Shown here one piece after another: positions 40,021 through 48,741 of a DNA stretch of 64,000 bases (position 1 is its first letter; each line of letters opens with the position of its first letter). The position numbers and the translations under genes were made by a program. The stretch spans positions 3,472,001-3,536,000 of the forward strand of contig NZ_CP013480.3 in the NCBI RefSeq assembly GCF_001465545.3. Direction: 5' to 3'. This DNA is from Pandoraea norimbergensis. Its GTDB lineage: Bacteria > Pseudomonadota > Gammaproteobacteria > Burkholderiales > Burkholderiaceae. The notes below the pieces were generated by a model. That model did no database searches. It was not told the DNA's origin and saw only the letters and a list, made by a program, of their open reading frames with translations.

Positions 40021-40995
40021 ATGAGCCAAATCGGCATCGTCTTCGGCAAAAAGCACGCGCCCTGGACGCGCATCGACAACAGCGGCGCCATCGTCACCCC
40101 GGACGCCAGCTTCTTCAGTAACCACCCGACCTTCGCCGGCATCGCCGACGAGGAAATCGACGGCCAGAGCATGGTGCGCGTGCCGGCCTTCTACTACCGC
40201 TCCGACATCGTGCGCGACGGCCCGCTGCTGGGCAAGAAGGCGCTCTGGGTGAGCGACGAACCCGCCGAAGGCTACGCGCTGCATCCGGCCTTCCGCAACA
40301 ACGGCGCCGACCTCGCGCAATACTGGCTGGGCAAGTACCAGGGCACGCCGGACGGCGACGACAAGCTGGGCTCGCAAGCCGGCCTGATGCCGCTGGCACG
40401 CATCGACTTCCCCACCATGCAGGCGCGCGCCGCCGCGCGCGGCGAGGGCTGGATGTTGTGGAGCATTTACCAGCTCGCGGCCATCCAGGCGCTGGCGCTG
40501 ATCGAGTGCGGCACGCCCAACGTCAAGTCCATCCTGGGCGAGGGCTACATCGACGGAAACGGCGTGCGCAAGGTCGATGACGCCGAGGTGGTGCAGGCGG
40601 CCTACCGGGGCATCACGGGCCTCTGGGGCAACGTCTGGCAGATGCTGGACGGCTTGCAGACCGGCGCGAACCGCGAGTTCCTCATCTGGGACAAGGACGG
40701 CCACCGCAACCTGCTCAATACTGGCATCGAAGCGCCGGAGCATGGCTGGATCCACAAGCGCCTGCGCAACGTCGGCGAGGGATTCGACCTGGGTGCGGCG
40801 TTCGTGCCCAAGAAGACCCGCGACGAGCAAGAGGACGCGGCCTACGGCAACTACTCGTGGTTCTGGTCTGGCGGCGTGGCGTACCACGGCGGCAATTGGG
40901 GCGACGGCGCGGCCGGCGGGCTCTTCTGCCTGTACGTCTACAGTCCCGCGTCGCACGTCAGCACGACTGTCGGCGGTCGCCTCGCAAAGGTGTAA
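40021..40995 (+). CDS. C-type-lectin-fold protein resembling DGR variable proteins (Mtd-like)
   Basis: 324 residues from ATG 40021 (AAAGGA 8 bases upstream). The C-terminal ~90 residues show the CLec signature seen in Bordetella phage Mtd and other DGR targets: GLWGNVWQML in the centre, then YSWFWSGGVAYHGGNWGDG, YVYSPASHVSTTVGGRLAKV at the very end. The aromatic/small-residue positions in the last 40 residues are where Mtd varies. A clean inverted-repeat hairpin lies 28 bases past the stop. No reverse transcriptase or template repeat is visible in this window, so this is either an orphan or depends on a distant retroelement. Likely role: ligand or receptor recognition. Confidence 0.75.
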   Translation: MSQIGIVFGKKHAPWTRIDNSGAIVTPDASFFSNHPTFAGIADEEIDGQSMVRVPAFYYRSDIVRDGPLLGKKALWVSDEPAEGYALHPAFRNNGADLAQYWLGKYQGTPDGDDKLGSQAGLMPLARIDFPTMQARAAARGEGWMLWSIYQLAAIQALALIECGTPNVKSILGEGYIDGNGVRKVDDAEVVQAAYRGITGLWGNVWQMLDGLQTGANREFLIWDKDGHRNLLNTGIEAPEHGWIHKRLRNVGEGFDLGAAFVPKKTRDEQEDAAYGNYSWFWSGGVAYHGGNWGDGAAGGLFCLYVYSPASHVSTTVGGRLAKV

Positions 40996-41022
40996 TGGGT
41001 CATGTCGGCATGTGTCATGTAT

Positions 41023-41058
41023 CCGGGCGAGCCTGCCGAGCAGGCCGCCCGGTTTTTT
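41023..41058 (+). terminator. Rho-independent terminator after the CLec gene
   Basis: CCGGGCG-a-GCCTGC and GCAGGC-CGCCCGG form a 13-pair stem with a 3-base CGA loop and one bulged A, followed by six T. It would stop transcription after the CLec gene, so genes beyond need antitermination or another promoter. Hairpins also sit just downstream of the variable repeat in DGRs, but the T run favours a terminator. Confidence 0.85.
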
Positions 41059-41097
41059 CGCAGCGCGAAAAATGGCACTCCGGCGATCACGGCGGAA

Positions 41098-41570
41098 GTG
41101 CTTAGGCTCCTTCTGCACTATGACCCCTACACCGGCGTCTTCGCCTGGCGCGCCCCCCCCAGTCGAACCGCGCTCCCGCCGGAAGCCCGGCAGGAACAAT
41201 GCGAAACGGCTACGTCCGCATCCGCATCGCGGGAAAGGACTACAACGCGCATCGCCTCGCCTGGCTCTACGTGTTCGGCGTCTGGCCTGAAAAGCTGGTC
41301 GATCACATCAACGGCAGGCGCGACGACAACCGCATCGGCAACCTGCGCGAGCTCTCGAACACCGAGAACCAGCAGAACCGCCGCCGCGCTGCGCGGCACA
41401 GCAGCACCGGCCTGATAGGCGTCAGCCAAGGCCGGCGTGAGGGCACGTTCCGCGCCCACATCACGCTGAACCGGGAGCGTCAATTCCTGGGCCACTTCTC
41501 CGACCCATTGCAGGCCCAGCAGGCGTACATCGACGCCAAGCGGTGCCTGCATCCGTTCGGAACCATCTGA
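41098..41570 (+). pseudogene. HNH-AP2 homing endonuclease, frame broken at an 8-C tract
   Basis: The N-terminal piece (LLHYDPYTGVFAWRA) is in one frame. After eight C (41153-41160) the rest continues in another frame: QSNRAPAGSPAGTMRNGYVRI, then HRLAWLYVFGVWPEKLVDHINGRRDDNRIGNLREL (HNH core) and an AP2 domain (GLIGVSQGRREGTFRAHITL...). Adding one C (nine) or removing two (six) restores a continuous gene. A second start (ATG 41199) could still yield the HNH-AP2 part. The true first start codon is uncertain; GTG 41098 is the choice used. Confidence 0.7.
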
Positions 41571-41581
41571 AAGGGAAATCC

Positions 41582-41779
41582 ATGAGCACACCGCAGGCTG
41601 CGGCCTTGGCGGGCGACTTCGCACGCCCCAAGCCGCTCATCAAGTGCCAGGTCAAGGTGACGACCACCACAGGCGCGCGCTTCCGTTACGCCGCGCTCTT
41701 CGCCAGCACCTGCGACGCCGCCATCGACGCGCTCGAACGGTTCGGCATTTCCAAGATCAGCGTGGAGCCGGCCCGATGA
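41582..41779 (+). CDS. Small phage protein, unknown
   Basis: 65 residues with AAAGGGAAATCC before the ATG. The middle (IKCQVKVTTTTGARFRYAALFASTCDAAIDALERFGISKISV) has the beta-alpha-beta pattern of small DNA/RNA-binding or DUF-type phage proteins; function unknown. Its TGA overlaps the ATG of the next small gene. Confidence 0.6.
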   Translation: MSTPQAAALAGDFARPKPLIKCQVKVTTTTGARFRYAALFASTCDAAIDALERFGISKISVEPAR

Positions 41780-41874
41780 AGAAGACGCTGAAGCTGCTGG
41801 CCGATTTTCACTACTACCTCAAACGCGGGTACGGCATCCGCAAGTCCTGGCGTCTCGCCAAGGTCACGCTGTAA
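41776..41874 (+). CDS. Very small basic protein, 32 residues
   Basis: 32 codons starting in an ATGA overlap with the upstream stop. Basic and helical (MKKTLKLLADFHYYLKRGYGIRKSW). Translational coupling and the compact fit before the next gene support it being real. Similar tiny KRGYGxxxSWRLA proteins are common in phage early operons. Confidence 0.5.
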   Translation: MKKTLKLLADFHYYLKRGYGIRKSWRLAKVTL

Positions 41875-41909
41875 CCGCCGCCCATCCATCCCATCATCAA
41901 GGAAAACAC

Positions 41910-43007
41910 ATGGACAACATGCAACAGGGCGGCGCGCTCGCTGCCCGTCAAGAGTTCGGCGGTTCCGCCGTCACGCTCGCCGCCACCGAAACCGCATCCG
42001 CCTACGTGGCCGCCCAAGCAAAGGCTGTCGTCGAAGCGCGCTATGTCATGGCGCTGCGCCGCCCGCGCAACTGGGATCAGGTGCGCCAAGACCTGCTCAA
42101 GGAGTGCCGCCGCCCCAGCTTCGCGCACAACAAGAGCGCCTACTACCGCAAGCCCATCGGCGACGGCGTGGAAGGTCTGGGGATCCGCTTCGTCGAAGTC
42201 GCGCTGCGCTGCATGACGAACGTCCTGGTGGAAACCACCATGATCTTCGAGGACGAGAGCAAGGAAATCCACCGCGTCAGCGTGACCGACCTGGAATCCA
42301 ACCTCACCTACCCGCTCGACGTGCGCGTGACCAAGACCGTCGAACGCTCGAAGCCCGCCGACGACGGCAGCTACATCAGCGTGCGCAAGAACAGCTACAA
42401 CCGCAACGTCTATACGGTGCCCGCCACCGACGACGACCTGCTGAACAAGCGCGCGGCGCAAATCTCCAAGGCTATCCGCACGCTGGGCCTGCGCATCATC
42501 CCTGGCGACATGCAGGACGAGGCCGAGGGAATCATCAAGGCCATCCGCCTCGACGAAGCCGCGCGCGACCCCGACACCGAGCGCAAGCGCATCGCCGACG
42601 CCTTCAACGAAATCGGCGTCAAGGCCGCCGACCTGACCGAATACCTGGGCCACACGCTGGACACCTGCTCGCCTGCCGAGCTGGTGAATCTGCGCGGCAT
42701 CTACGGCGCCATCCGCGACGGTGAATCCTCGTGGAAGAGCGTCATGGAGAACAAGGCCGAACAAGCTGGCAAGAGTGCCGGCACTGGCACGGGCAATACC
42801 GGCGGCGCGGGCACGGGCGGCGGGAAGGCCCTGCCGACGTGCAGCCCCGAGAACTTCGCCAAGAAGTCGGCGGGCTGGAAGAAGCAGGTCGAAGCCGGCA
42901 AGCCGGTGAATGACCTCATCGCCATGATCGAAACCAAGGAACTGCTCACGCCCGACATGAAGATGGAGATTGCGGGCTGGGCCACTGCTGGGGGTACTCA
43001 AGAATGA
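41910..43007 (+). CDS. Predicted single-strand annealing recombinase
   Basis: 365 residues. The pattern YRKPIGDGVEGLGIRFVEVALRCMTNVLV resembles the G-x-S/G-I-R-x-A/V-E signature of phage annealing proteins, followed by a beta-rich region (MIFEDESKEIHRVSVTDLESNLTYPLDV) and a helical domain (KAIRTLGLRIIPGDMQDEAEGI). The C-terminus has a Gly/Thr linker (GTGTGNTGGAGTGGG) and a final helical domain. The stop overlaps the start of a YqaJ-type exonuclease by 4 bases, the classical SSAP-exonuclease pairing. The family is not certain. Confidence 0.55.
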   Translation: MDNMQQGGALAARQEFGGSAVTLAATETASAYVAAQAKAVVEARYVMALRRPRNWDQVRQDLLKECRRPSFAHNKSAYYRKPIGDGVEGLGIRFVEVALRCMTNVLVETTMIFEDESKEIHRVSVTDLESNLTYPLDVRVTKTVERSKPADDGSYISVRKNSYNRNVYTVPATDDDLLNKRAAQISKAIRTLGLRIIPGDMQDEAEGIIKAIRLDEAARDPDTERKRIADAFNEIGVKAADLTEYLGHTLDTCSPAELVNLRGIYGAIRDGESSWKSVMENKAEQAGKSAGTGTGNTGGAGTGGGKALPTCSPENFAKKSAGWKKQVEAGKPVNDLIAMIETKELLTPDMKMEIAGWATAGGTQE

Positions 43008-44653
43008 AAATCCATGACCTTCAACAAGGCAGCCCCGAGTGGCAAGCCTTCCGCCTGACCCACCACGGCGCCAGCGAGGCCGCCGCGATGCTGGGCCTGT
43101 CGAAGAAAACGACGCGCTCCGAACTGCTGCGCATGAAGCACACCGGCACGCCCAAGGAGTTCAGCGACTGGGTACAGGTGAACATCCTCGACTACGGTCA
43201 CGAAGTCGAAGCGATGGCGCGGCCCATCATCGAAGACCTGATCGGCGAAGACCTCTACCCGGTGACGTGCTCGAACGAGGACACCGGCGGCATTCTGTCG
43301 GCGTCGTGCGACGGCCTGACGATGGGCTACGACACCGCCTTCGAGCACAAGCAATGGGCCGCCGAACTGGCCGCTTCCGTCGCCGCCGGCGTGTTGCCCG
43401 AAGAGCACATGCCACAGTGCCAGCAAATCATGCTGGTGACGGGTGCCAAGCGCGTCATCTTCACCGTATCCGACGGCACGCCCGAGAACTGCGTGCATGT
43501 CGAAGTGCTGCCGGATCCTGCCTGGTTCGTTCGCATCGAGGCGGGCTGGGCGCAGTTCGACCGCGACCTGGCCGACTACGTGCTGCCCGAGGCGAAGCCG
43601 GTCATCGTCGCCGAGGTCGTGCAGGCGCTGCCGGCGGTGGCGGTGCAGATCAGCGGCGAAATCACGGTGCGGGACAACTTCAAGGTGTTCGAGGCTGCCT
43701 TGCGCGACTTCCTTGAAAACCGCCTCATCCGCGAGCCGGAAACCGACAAGGACTTCATCGACCTGGATGCGCAAATCAAGGCGCTGAAGAAGGCCGAGGA
43801 CGCACTCAACTCCGCCGAGACGATGATGCTGGCGCAAATCCAGACCGTCGATGAAGCCAAGCGTCAGAAGGACATGCTCTACAAGCTGACGCGCGACAAC
43901 CGCCTCATGGCCGAAAAGCTGCTGGAAAGCGAGAAGACACGCCGGCGCGCGGAGAAGGTGGAAACGGCCCGCAAGGCTTACGTCGCCCACGTCGCCGAGC
44001 TTCAGCGTGAAATCGCTGGCCTGCGCATGGACGTTGCCACTCCGGACTTCGCGGGCGCCATCAAGGGCCTGAAGACGCTGGAAAGTATGCAGGACAAGCT
44101 CGACACGGCTCTGGCGAACGGCAAGATCGCCGCCGAGCAACAGGCCGCCGACCTACGCACGAAGCTGGGCTGGATCGAGGCCAACGCCGCCGAATACCGC
44201 GCGCTGCTGGCCGACCTGCAACAGCTCGCGGCCAAGCCGTTCGACGACTTCAAGCTGGCGGTAACGGCGCGCATCGACGCGCACAAGAAGGCCGAGGCCG
44301 ACCGCCTGGAAGCGGAGCGCGCACGTATCCGGCAGGAGGAAGAGGCCAAGGCGAAGGCCGAAGCCGAAGCGAAGCTGCGTGCAGAACAGCGGGCCGCCAC
44401 GCCCGCCGTTCCGCTGGCCGACCCGACGCCCCAGGTTACGGCCAAACCCACCACCACGGCCCGGCCTTCCACCGCGCCGGCGGTATCCCGCGCCAACCCG
44501 GCGCCCACCAGCAAGAGCCGCCCCAGCGACGACGAAATCATCGACGTGCTGGCGCTGCATTTCCGCGTCCATGAATCCGCCGTGGTGGCCTGGCTGCTCG
44601 AAATCGACCTCGAAGCCGCCAGCCAGCGCATCGCCGACAGCATGGCCGCATAG
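43004..44653 (+). CDS. YqaJ-type recombination exonuclease with C-terminal coiled coil
   Basis: 549 residues. YqaJ/lambda-exonuclease-like fold in the first 200 residues: GSPEWQAFRLTHHGASEAAAMLG, GHEVEAMARP, SCDGL (Asp103) and FEHKQW (Glu114-x-Lys116), the PD-(D/E)xK core. The second half has helical coiled-coil regions (residues ~250-330 and 425-465) and a Pro/Thr-rich linker. It should resect 5' ends to give single strands to the upstream annealing protein. The extra C-terminal ~330 residues are longer than in typical YqaJ proteins and may form a separate, unlabelled domain. Confidence 0.85.
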   Translation: MKIHDLQQGSPEWQAFRLTHHGASEAAAMLGLSKKTTRSELLRMKHTGTPKEFSDWVQVNILDYGHEVEAMARPIIEDLIGEDLYPVTCSNEDTGGILSASCDGLTMGYDTAFEHKQWAAELAASVAAGVLPEEHMPQCQQIMLVTGAKRVIFTVSDGTPENCVHVEVLPDPAWFVRIEAGWAQFDRDLADYVLPEAKPVIVAEVVQALPAVAVQISGEITVRDNFKVFEAALRDFLENRLIREPETDKDFIDLDAQIKALKKAEDALNSAETMMLAQIQTVDEAKRQKDMLYKLTRDNRLMAEKLLESEKTRRRAEKVETARKAYVAHVAELQREIAGLRMDVATPDFAGAIKGLKTLESMQDKLDTALANGKIAAEQQAADLRTKLGWIEANAAEYRALLADLQQLAAKPFDDFKLAVTARIDAHKKAEADRLEAERARIRQEEEAKAKAEAEAKLRAEQRAATPAVPLADPTPQVTAKPTTTARPSTAPAVSRANPAPTSKSRPSDDEIIDVLALHFRVHESAVVAWLLEIDLEAASQRIADSMAA

Positions 44654-44662
44654 GGGAAGTCC

Positions 44663-45352
44663 ATGAGCACCGTTCAACAAGCTGCGCCGGCGGTCTGCCC
44701 CGACGGCGCTCACATGGGCGAGCACGCCTGCACGAACCGTTCCCGGTGCTGGGAGCCGTGCGGCGAACTCGGGCACAGCGAAGAGCACGCCAAGGCCATC
44801 CATCCCGACGATGAGGCCGTGGATCGCTTCGCCGCCGTGCTGAAGGACAAGCTGGCCGTGGCGCGCGCGAAGGGGCGCGGCGGCTGGGAGGACAAGGCGG
44901 AAGTGTCCGGCGACGAACTGACCGACATGCTGGTGGGCCACCTCTGGAAGGGCGACCCGCGCGACGTGGCGAACTTCTGCATGTTCCTCTGGGAGCGCGG
45001 CGAGCGCATCACCCTGGCCGGCGGCCCGCGCATGGAGCGCGCCACCGACGCCTTCCAGATTGCCGAGGCTCAATGCGCGGAGCGGCACGCCGCCGCTGGC
45101 CGGCTGATCGACCCGTCCATCAGCACGGAAGCGGGCCTGCTGGCCGCCGCGCCCTACTTGGTTAGCCAGAACTCCCCGTCGACTGCCGACGGCCAACAAG
45201 CCAAGCAGGCGCTGCGCAAGGTGCTGGGCGTCCTGCACCGCTACCTGGAACCGAACGGCATCAGCAAGTATGACGCCCTGAACGAAATCTTGGGCATCGT
45301 CGATTCGGTTCCGCTGGTGGCCACCGATAGCGAGGAAAGGGGTGAAGCATGA
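44663..45352 (+). CDS. Phage early protein, unknown
   Basis: 229 residues. The N-terminus is Cys/His-rich (CPDGAHMGEHACTNRSRCWEPCGELGHSEEH), a likely zinc-binding module. A central VARAKGRGGWEDKAEVSGDELTDMLVGHLWKGDPRDVANFCMFLWERGERI matches a frequent phage pattern (EA-type/DUF550-neighbour protein). The stop overlaps the next gene by 4 bases. Function unknown. Confidence 0.65.
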   Translation: MSTVQQAAPAVCPDGAHMGEHACTNRSRCWEPCGELGHSEEHAKAIHPDDEAVDRFAAVLKDKLAVARAKGRGGWEDKAEVSGDELTDMLVGHLWKGDPRDVANFCMFLWERGERITLAGGPRMERATDAFQIAEAQCAERHAAAGRLIDPSISTEAGLLAAAPYLVSQNSPSTADGQQAKQALRKVLGVLHRYLEPNGISKYDALNEILGIVDSVPLVATDSEERGEA

Positions 45353-46149
45353 GCGGGAACAGCACCGGAATCCTTAGCCAGGTTGCCACCAGCATGATGA
45401 ACTTCGGCGCCCCGATGCTGCTGGACGAGAAGGACTGGGAGGAAGCCGAACGCATGGCCGATGCCGGCCTGCTTCAGCGCCATGACCCCGTTTTCAAGAG
45501 CTTCGGCTACTCGCTCACGGACGCTGGCATCGAGGCGTACAACAAGGCTTTTCCGCCAGCACCGCTGCCGGATCCCGTGAAAGCGTGGGGCGATCAGCCG
45601 CCGAAATCGCTGAAGGGCCGTATCGCCTTCATCAAAAGGCAATGCGTCAAGCCGCTCGAAGACGCCTACTGGCTGGAAATCGAGGGCGACAAGGGAAGCG
45701 TCGAATCAATGACGCTATCTTCCTCCGCCCTGGACAAGAAGCTCGAAGAACTGGGATATGACCGATATTCCAACGATGGGCGCATCTACTTCGGGAAAGA
45801 GGACAGCTACGCGCTCTACACCTGCGACATCACCGGGGCGCTGCTGGAAGGTGCATGGAGCTCCGAGCCCGATTATCTGGCCTATGAACTTGGCGGGTTC
45901 GCATGGCGCCGGAGCAACCGATTCCAGATGGAAGAGCGCGACTGGCAAGAGGCGAAAGCCTTTATCGACCGGCTCGACGCCAGCAGCCGCGAGCAAGCGA
46001 AGCTACGCCGACTGATCGCCGACAGTTGCTTCCTTGACCCTGCCAGCGTGAACGATACGGGGCTTCTCAACCCCGGCGGTGGCGGCCAGAGCGAATTCGC
46101 GGAACTGATCGCCCTTTTCGACTTCATGGGCGCAACACCGCAGCCATGA
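45349..46149 (+). CDS. Phage early protein, unknown
   Basis: 266 residues, mixed helical and beta. It contains ALDKKLEELGYDRYSNDGRIYFGKEDSYALYTCDITGAL and a C-terminal region rich in charged helices. No recognisable motif. Overlaps the preceding and following genes by 4 bases, so it is part of a tightly coupled set. It may be a small regulatory or anti-defence protein; that is speculation. Confidence 0.55.
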   Translation: MSGNSTGILSQVATSMMNFGAPMLLDEKDWEEAERMADAGLLQRHDPVFKSFGYSLTDAGIEAYNKAFPPAPLPDPVKAWGDQPPKSLKGRIAFIKRQCVKPLEDAYWLEIEGDKGSVESMTLSSSALDKKLEELGYDRYSNDGRIYFGKEDSYALYTCDITGALLEGAWSSEPDYLAYELGGFAWRRSNRFQMEERDWQEAKAFIDRLDASSREQAKLRRLIADSCFLDPASVNDTGLLNPGGGGQSEFAELIALFDFMGATPQP

Positions 46150-46433
46150 ACTACCCGCCCGGCTCCCTCATTGGGATGCAGGTGCGGACAAACCCCTTGC
46201 TCACCGTGGCCGGCCCGCCGGTCAAGGTTCGCCGCGCGTGGCGGGAACGCCTGTTCTCGCGCCCGTGGAAGCCGTGGCGAGCAACCCGCACCGTCATCCC
46301 GCAAATCCCCGACCCCCACGCAATGCTCGTCGGCAACTTTCTCATCATGCACCCGGACACCTGGGCGCGCATGAGGCGGGAGCTGGACGAGCGCGGGGCC
46401 ACATCCCTATCCCCAAGAAAGGACTGCCCGTGA
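46146..46433 (+). CDS. Small basic phage protein, unknown
   Basis: 95 residues. The N-terminus has proline/valine-rich basic text (VKVRRAWRERLFSRPWKPWRATRTVIPQIPDPHAMLVGNFLIMHPDTWARMRREL in outline). Starts in an ATGA overlap and its stop overlaps the next GTG start. No family recognised. Confidence 0.5.
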   Translation: MNYPPGSLIGMQVRTNPLLTVAGPPVKVRRAWRERLFSRPWKPWRATRTVIPQIPDPHAMLVGNFLIMHPDTWARMRRELDERGATSLSPRKDCP

Positions 46434-47436
46434 GCAAATCCACTTGCCCAGACCTGCAAGACCTGCGTGAAAAACTGCTGGCACCGCGCGCCATCGTGCG
46501 CGATGAAAACGGCCACCTCACCCATCCCGATCTGCCCGCCTGCGACGAGGGCGTGCGCTACGACGACCTGCTGGCCGTGTTCGGCATCGAATCGGCCTTC
46601 GTCAGCATGGAATCCGATGCACCCCACGACGTTTCGGAACGCTACTTCGATTCCGGCGACCCGGATTGCAGCTACTGGACGCCCACACCGCCCGACGGCG
46701 ATGGCTGGATGCTGCTGGAAATCTACGACACCGAGGATGGCCCCTACGCCCTGTTCGGGCGCGCCATGCCCGACACCATGTACCCGCGCCGTGGCGGCAA
46801 GCCCTTCGACTTCTACGCGCACCTGGAGCGCCAGGCCGAGTTCTCGCGCAAGACCTTCGGGCCGGGCCGCCGCACCCAGGGCGTGATCGACCACATCAAG
46901 AAGGAACTGCGCGAAATCGGCAGCAAGCCGGACGACATCGAAGAGTGGATCGACGTGGTGATTCTGGCCCTCGATGGCGCGCCGGCGCGTCGCCGAAAGT
47001 CATCATCCGCACGCTGGCTGCGAAGCAGGCCAAGAACGAGGCCCGCGACTGGCCGGACTGGCGTACCTCTGACCCCAACAAGGCCATCGAGCACAGCAAG
47101 CCGAAGAAGCGCCGCATCTACATCAGCGGCCCGATGTCCGGCCTGCCGGAGCACAACTTCCCGGCCTTCCACGCCGAAGCCGCGCGCCTGCGCGACCTGG
47201 GCTACGACGCGGTGAATCCCGCCGACCTCAACCCTGATCCCGGCAAGGGCTGGAAGGACTGCCTGCGGGTCGATTTGCTTGAACTGCTGGGCTGCGACGC
47301 CATCGCCATGTTGCCCGGCTGGCAGAAATCCGAGGGCGCCCATCTGGAAATGCACGTCGCCCACCGCGTCGGCATCGACATCTTGGACGCCACGGACATC
47401 CAGGCCCCGGCGGACGCCGTGGCTTTGGCCGCGTAG
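46430..47436 (+). pseudogene. DUF550-DUF4406 nucleotide-metabolism fusion, frameshifted
   Basis: GTG start at 46430 in a GTGA overlap. Residues ~120-185 match DUF550 (dATP/dGTP pyrophosphohydrolase, MazZ-like): LERQAEFSRKTFGPGRRTQGVIDHIKKEL, then EEWIDVVILALDGA. At 46976-46990 the frame breaks. The other frame carries RAGASPKVIIRTLAAKQAKNEARDWPDWRTSDPNKAIEH, the usual DUF550 C-terminus, then DUF4406 (RIYISGPMSGLPEHNFPAFH...DCLRVDLLELLGCDAIAMLPGW), a deoxyribosyltransferase-like domain. A 7-base deletion between two GGCGCG repeats (loss of TGGCGCG) would explain the break. The downstream part may still be made from its own start. Confidence 0.65.
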
Positions 47437-47472
47437 CCCGCTTCACCCACCAACCTGAAAGGAAATCCCGAA

Positions 47473-47826
47473 ATGTCGAAGCCGCTTAACGAAAACCTCG
47501 CATCCGTCCGCCTCGAAACCGAGGACGGCGACCTGCTGCCCATCATGGACGTGGCGGGCGCGAAGTTCAGCGAACTCATCAACGCCGTCGCTTCGCACCA
47601 GAAGGCCGGCACGCTGACGCTGAAGATTGCCGTCAAGCCCTCCACCGCCGGCGCGATGGCGGTCAAGGCGGACGTGAGCATCACCAAGCCCAAGGGCTTG
47701 CCGCCCGAATCGCTGCTCTGGGCGACGCCCGAAGGCAACCTCATTGGCGAAGACCCGCGCCAAACCAAGCTCGACCTCAAGGCCGTCGCACCCGACCCGG
47801 TGCGCGAGCTGAAGGCCGTCCAGTAA
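47473..47826 (+). CDS. Small phage protein, unknown
   Basis: 117 residues with GAAAGGAAATCCC before the ATG. A beta-rich, SSB-tail-free protein (LASVRLETEDGDLLPIMDVAGAKFSELINAV; GTLTLKIAVKP; MAVKADVSITKPKGLP) widespread in phage early operons. It may bind nucleic acid or act as a cofactor for the DUF2303 neighbour. No function known. Confidence 0.6.
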   Translation: MSKPLNENLASVRLETEDGDLLPIMDVAGAKFSELINAVASHQKAGTLTLKIAVKPSTAGAMAVKADVSITKPKGLPPESLLWATPEGNLIGEDPRQTKLDLKAVAPDPVRELKAVQ

Positions 47827-47859
47827 TCCCACCACCCGCAACCAAGGAGCCTATTCCTC

Positions 47860-48690
47860 ATGGAACAAACCACCGACAACATCCAGACCGCGCTCGCCGC
47901 CGGCGCTGCCAGCGTGCAGCCCGTGACCAGCCACGGCGGCATCCCCTTCGTGGCCGTGCCCGACGGCTACAAAGTCCACGACCTGGAGAGCCTGTTGCCC
48001 GTGCCCACGCGCAAGCGCGCCGAGGTCACGATCACCGACACCGATAGCTTCATCCACTACACGAAGAAGCACGGCGTCACCGACACCACCACCATCTTCG
48101 CGGACATCGACGCCGAGGCCAGCCGCTTCAACCTGATCGGCGTTCTCAACGACCACGGCACCGACGCCGGTGCGGCCCAGTGGCGTGACCACCAGTGCAA
48201 GTTCCAGCCCGCGCAAGCCGTGGAATGGAAACGCTGGCTGTCCCGCAACAAGCAGCACTTCAGCCAGATCGACTTCGCCGCCTGGCTGGAAGAAAACCTG
48301 TCCGACATCGCCAGCGTGGCCGGTATGCCGTCCGGTGCCGACATCCTGAAGATGGCGCTGGGCTTCGAGGCCAACTCCGACAAGAAGCTGCGCAGCAAGG
48401 TCAATCTGCAAGACGGCGGCGTGCAGTTCGAGTTCGTCGATGATTCGACGCAGGAAACCCGGACGACCATGCAGGCGTTCGAGCGTTTCACCCTGGGCCT
48501 GCCGGTGTTCGACGGCAGCACCAGTGCCTACCCGCTGGAAGCGCGCCTGAAGTACCGGGAGAAGGACGGCAAGCTGACCTTCTGGTACGAGCTCATCCGC
48601 CCCGACCGCGTGTTCAAGACCGCCGTCACCGACGAGCTGGGCCGCATCAAGGAAGCGACCGGCTTCCCTGTCGTCTCCGGCAAGCCGTAA
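47860..48690 (+). CDS. DUF2303 family phage protein
   Basis: 276 residues matching DUF2303 (YfdQ-like): VPDGYKVHDLESLLPVP, VTDTTTIFADIDAEASRFNLIGVLNDHG, WKRWLSRNKQHFSQIDFAAWLEEN, and a beta-rich C-terminus (LEARLKYREKDGKLTFWYELIRPDRVF). The family is common next to phage recombination genes; its biochemistry is not established. AAGGAG lies 13 bases before the ATG. Confidence 0.8.
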   Translation: MEQTTDNIQTALAAGAASVQPVTSHGGIPFVAVPDGYKVHDLESLLPVPTRKRAEVTITDTDSFIHYTKKHGVTDTTTIFADIDAEASRFNLIGVLNDHGTDAGAAQWRDHQCKFQPAQAVEWKRWLSRNKQHFSQIDFAAWLEENLSDIASVAGMPSGADILKMALGFEANSDKKLRSKVNLQDGGVQFEFVDDSTQETRTTMQAFERFTLGLPVFDGSTSAYPLEARLKYREKDGKLTFWYELIRPDRVFKTAVTDELGRIKEATGFPVVSGKP

Positions 48691-48741
48691 CCACCAGCGC
48701 CCCGCCTGGGCGCAAGCCTGGGCGGGAAAGGAGCCCCGCAC

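Noticed and set aside
39732..40172. Minus-strand frame ending in GIEPATSGL
   Set aside because: This peptide is the well-known artefact of translating the complement of a tRNA gene; it confirms the tRNA rather than a protein.
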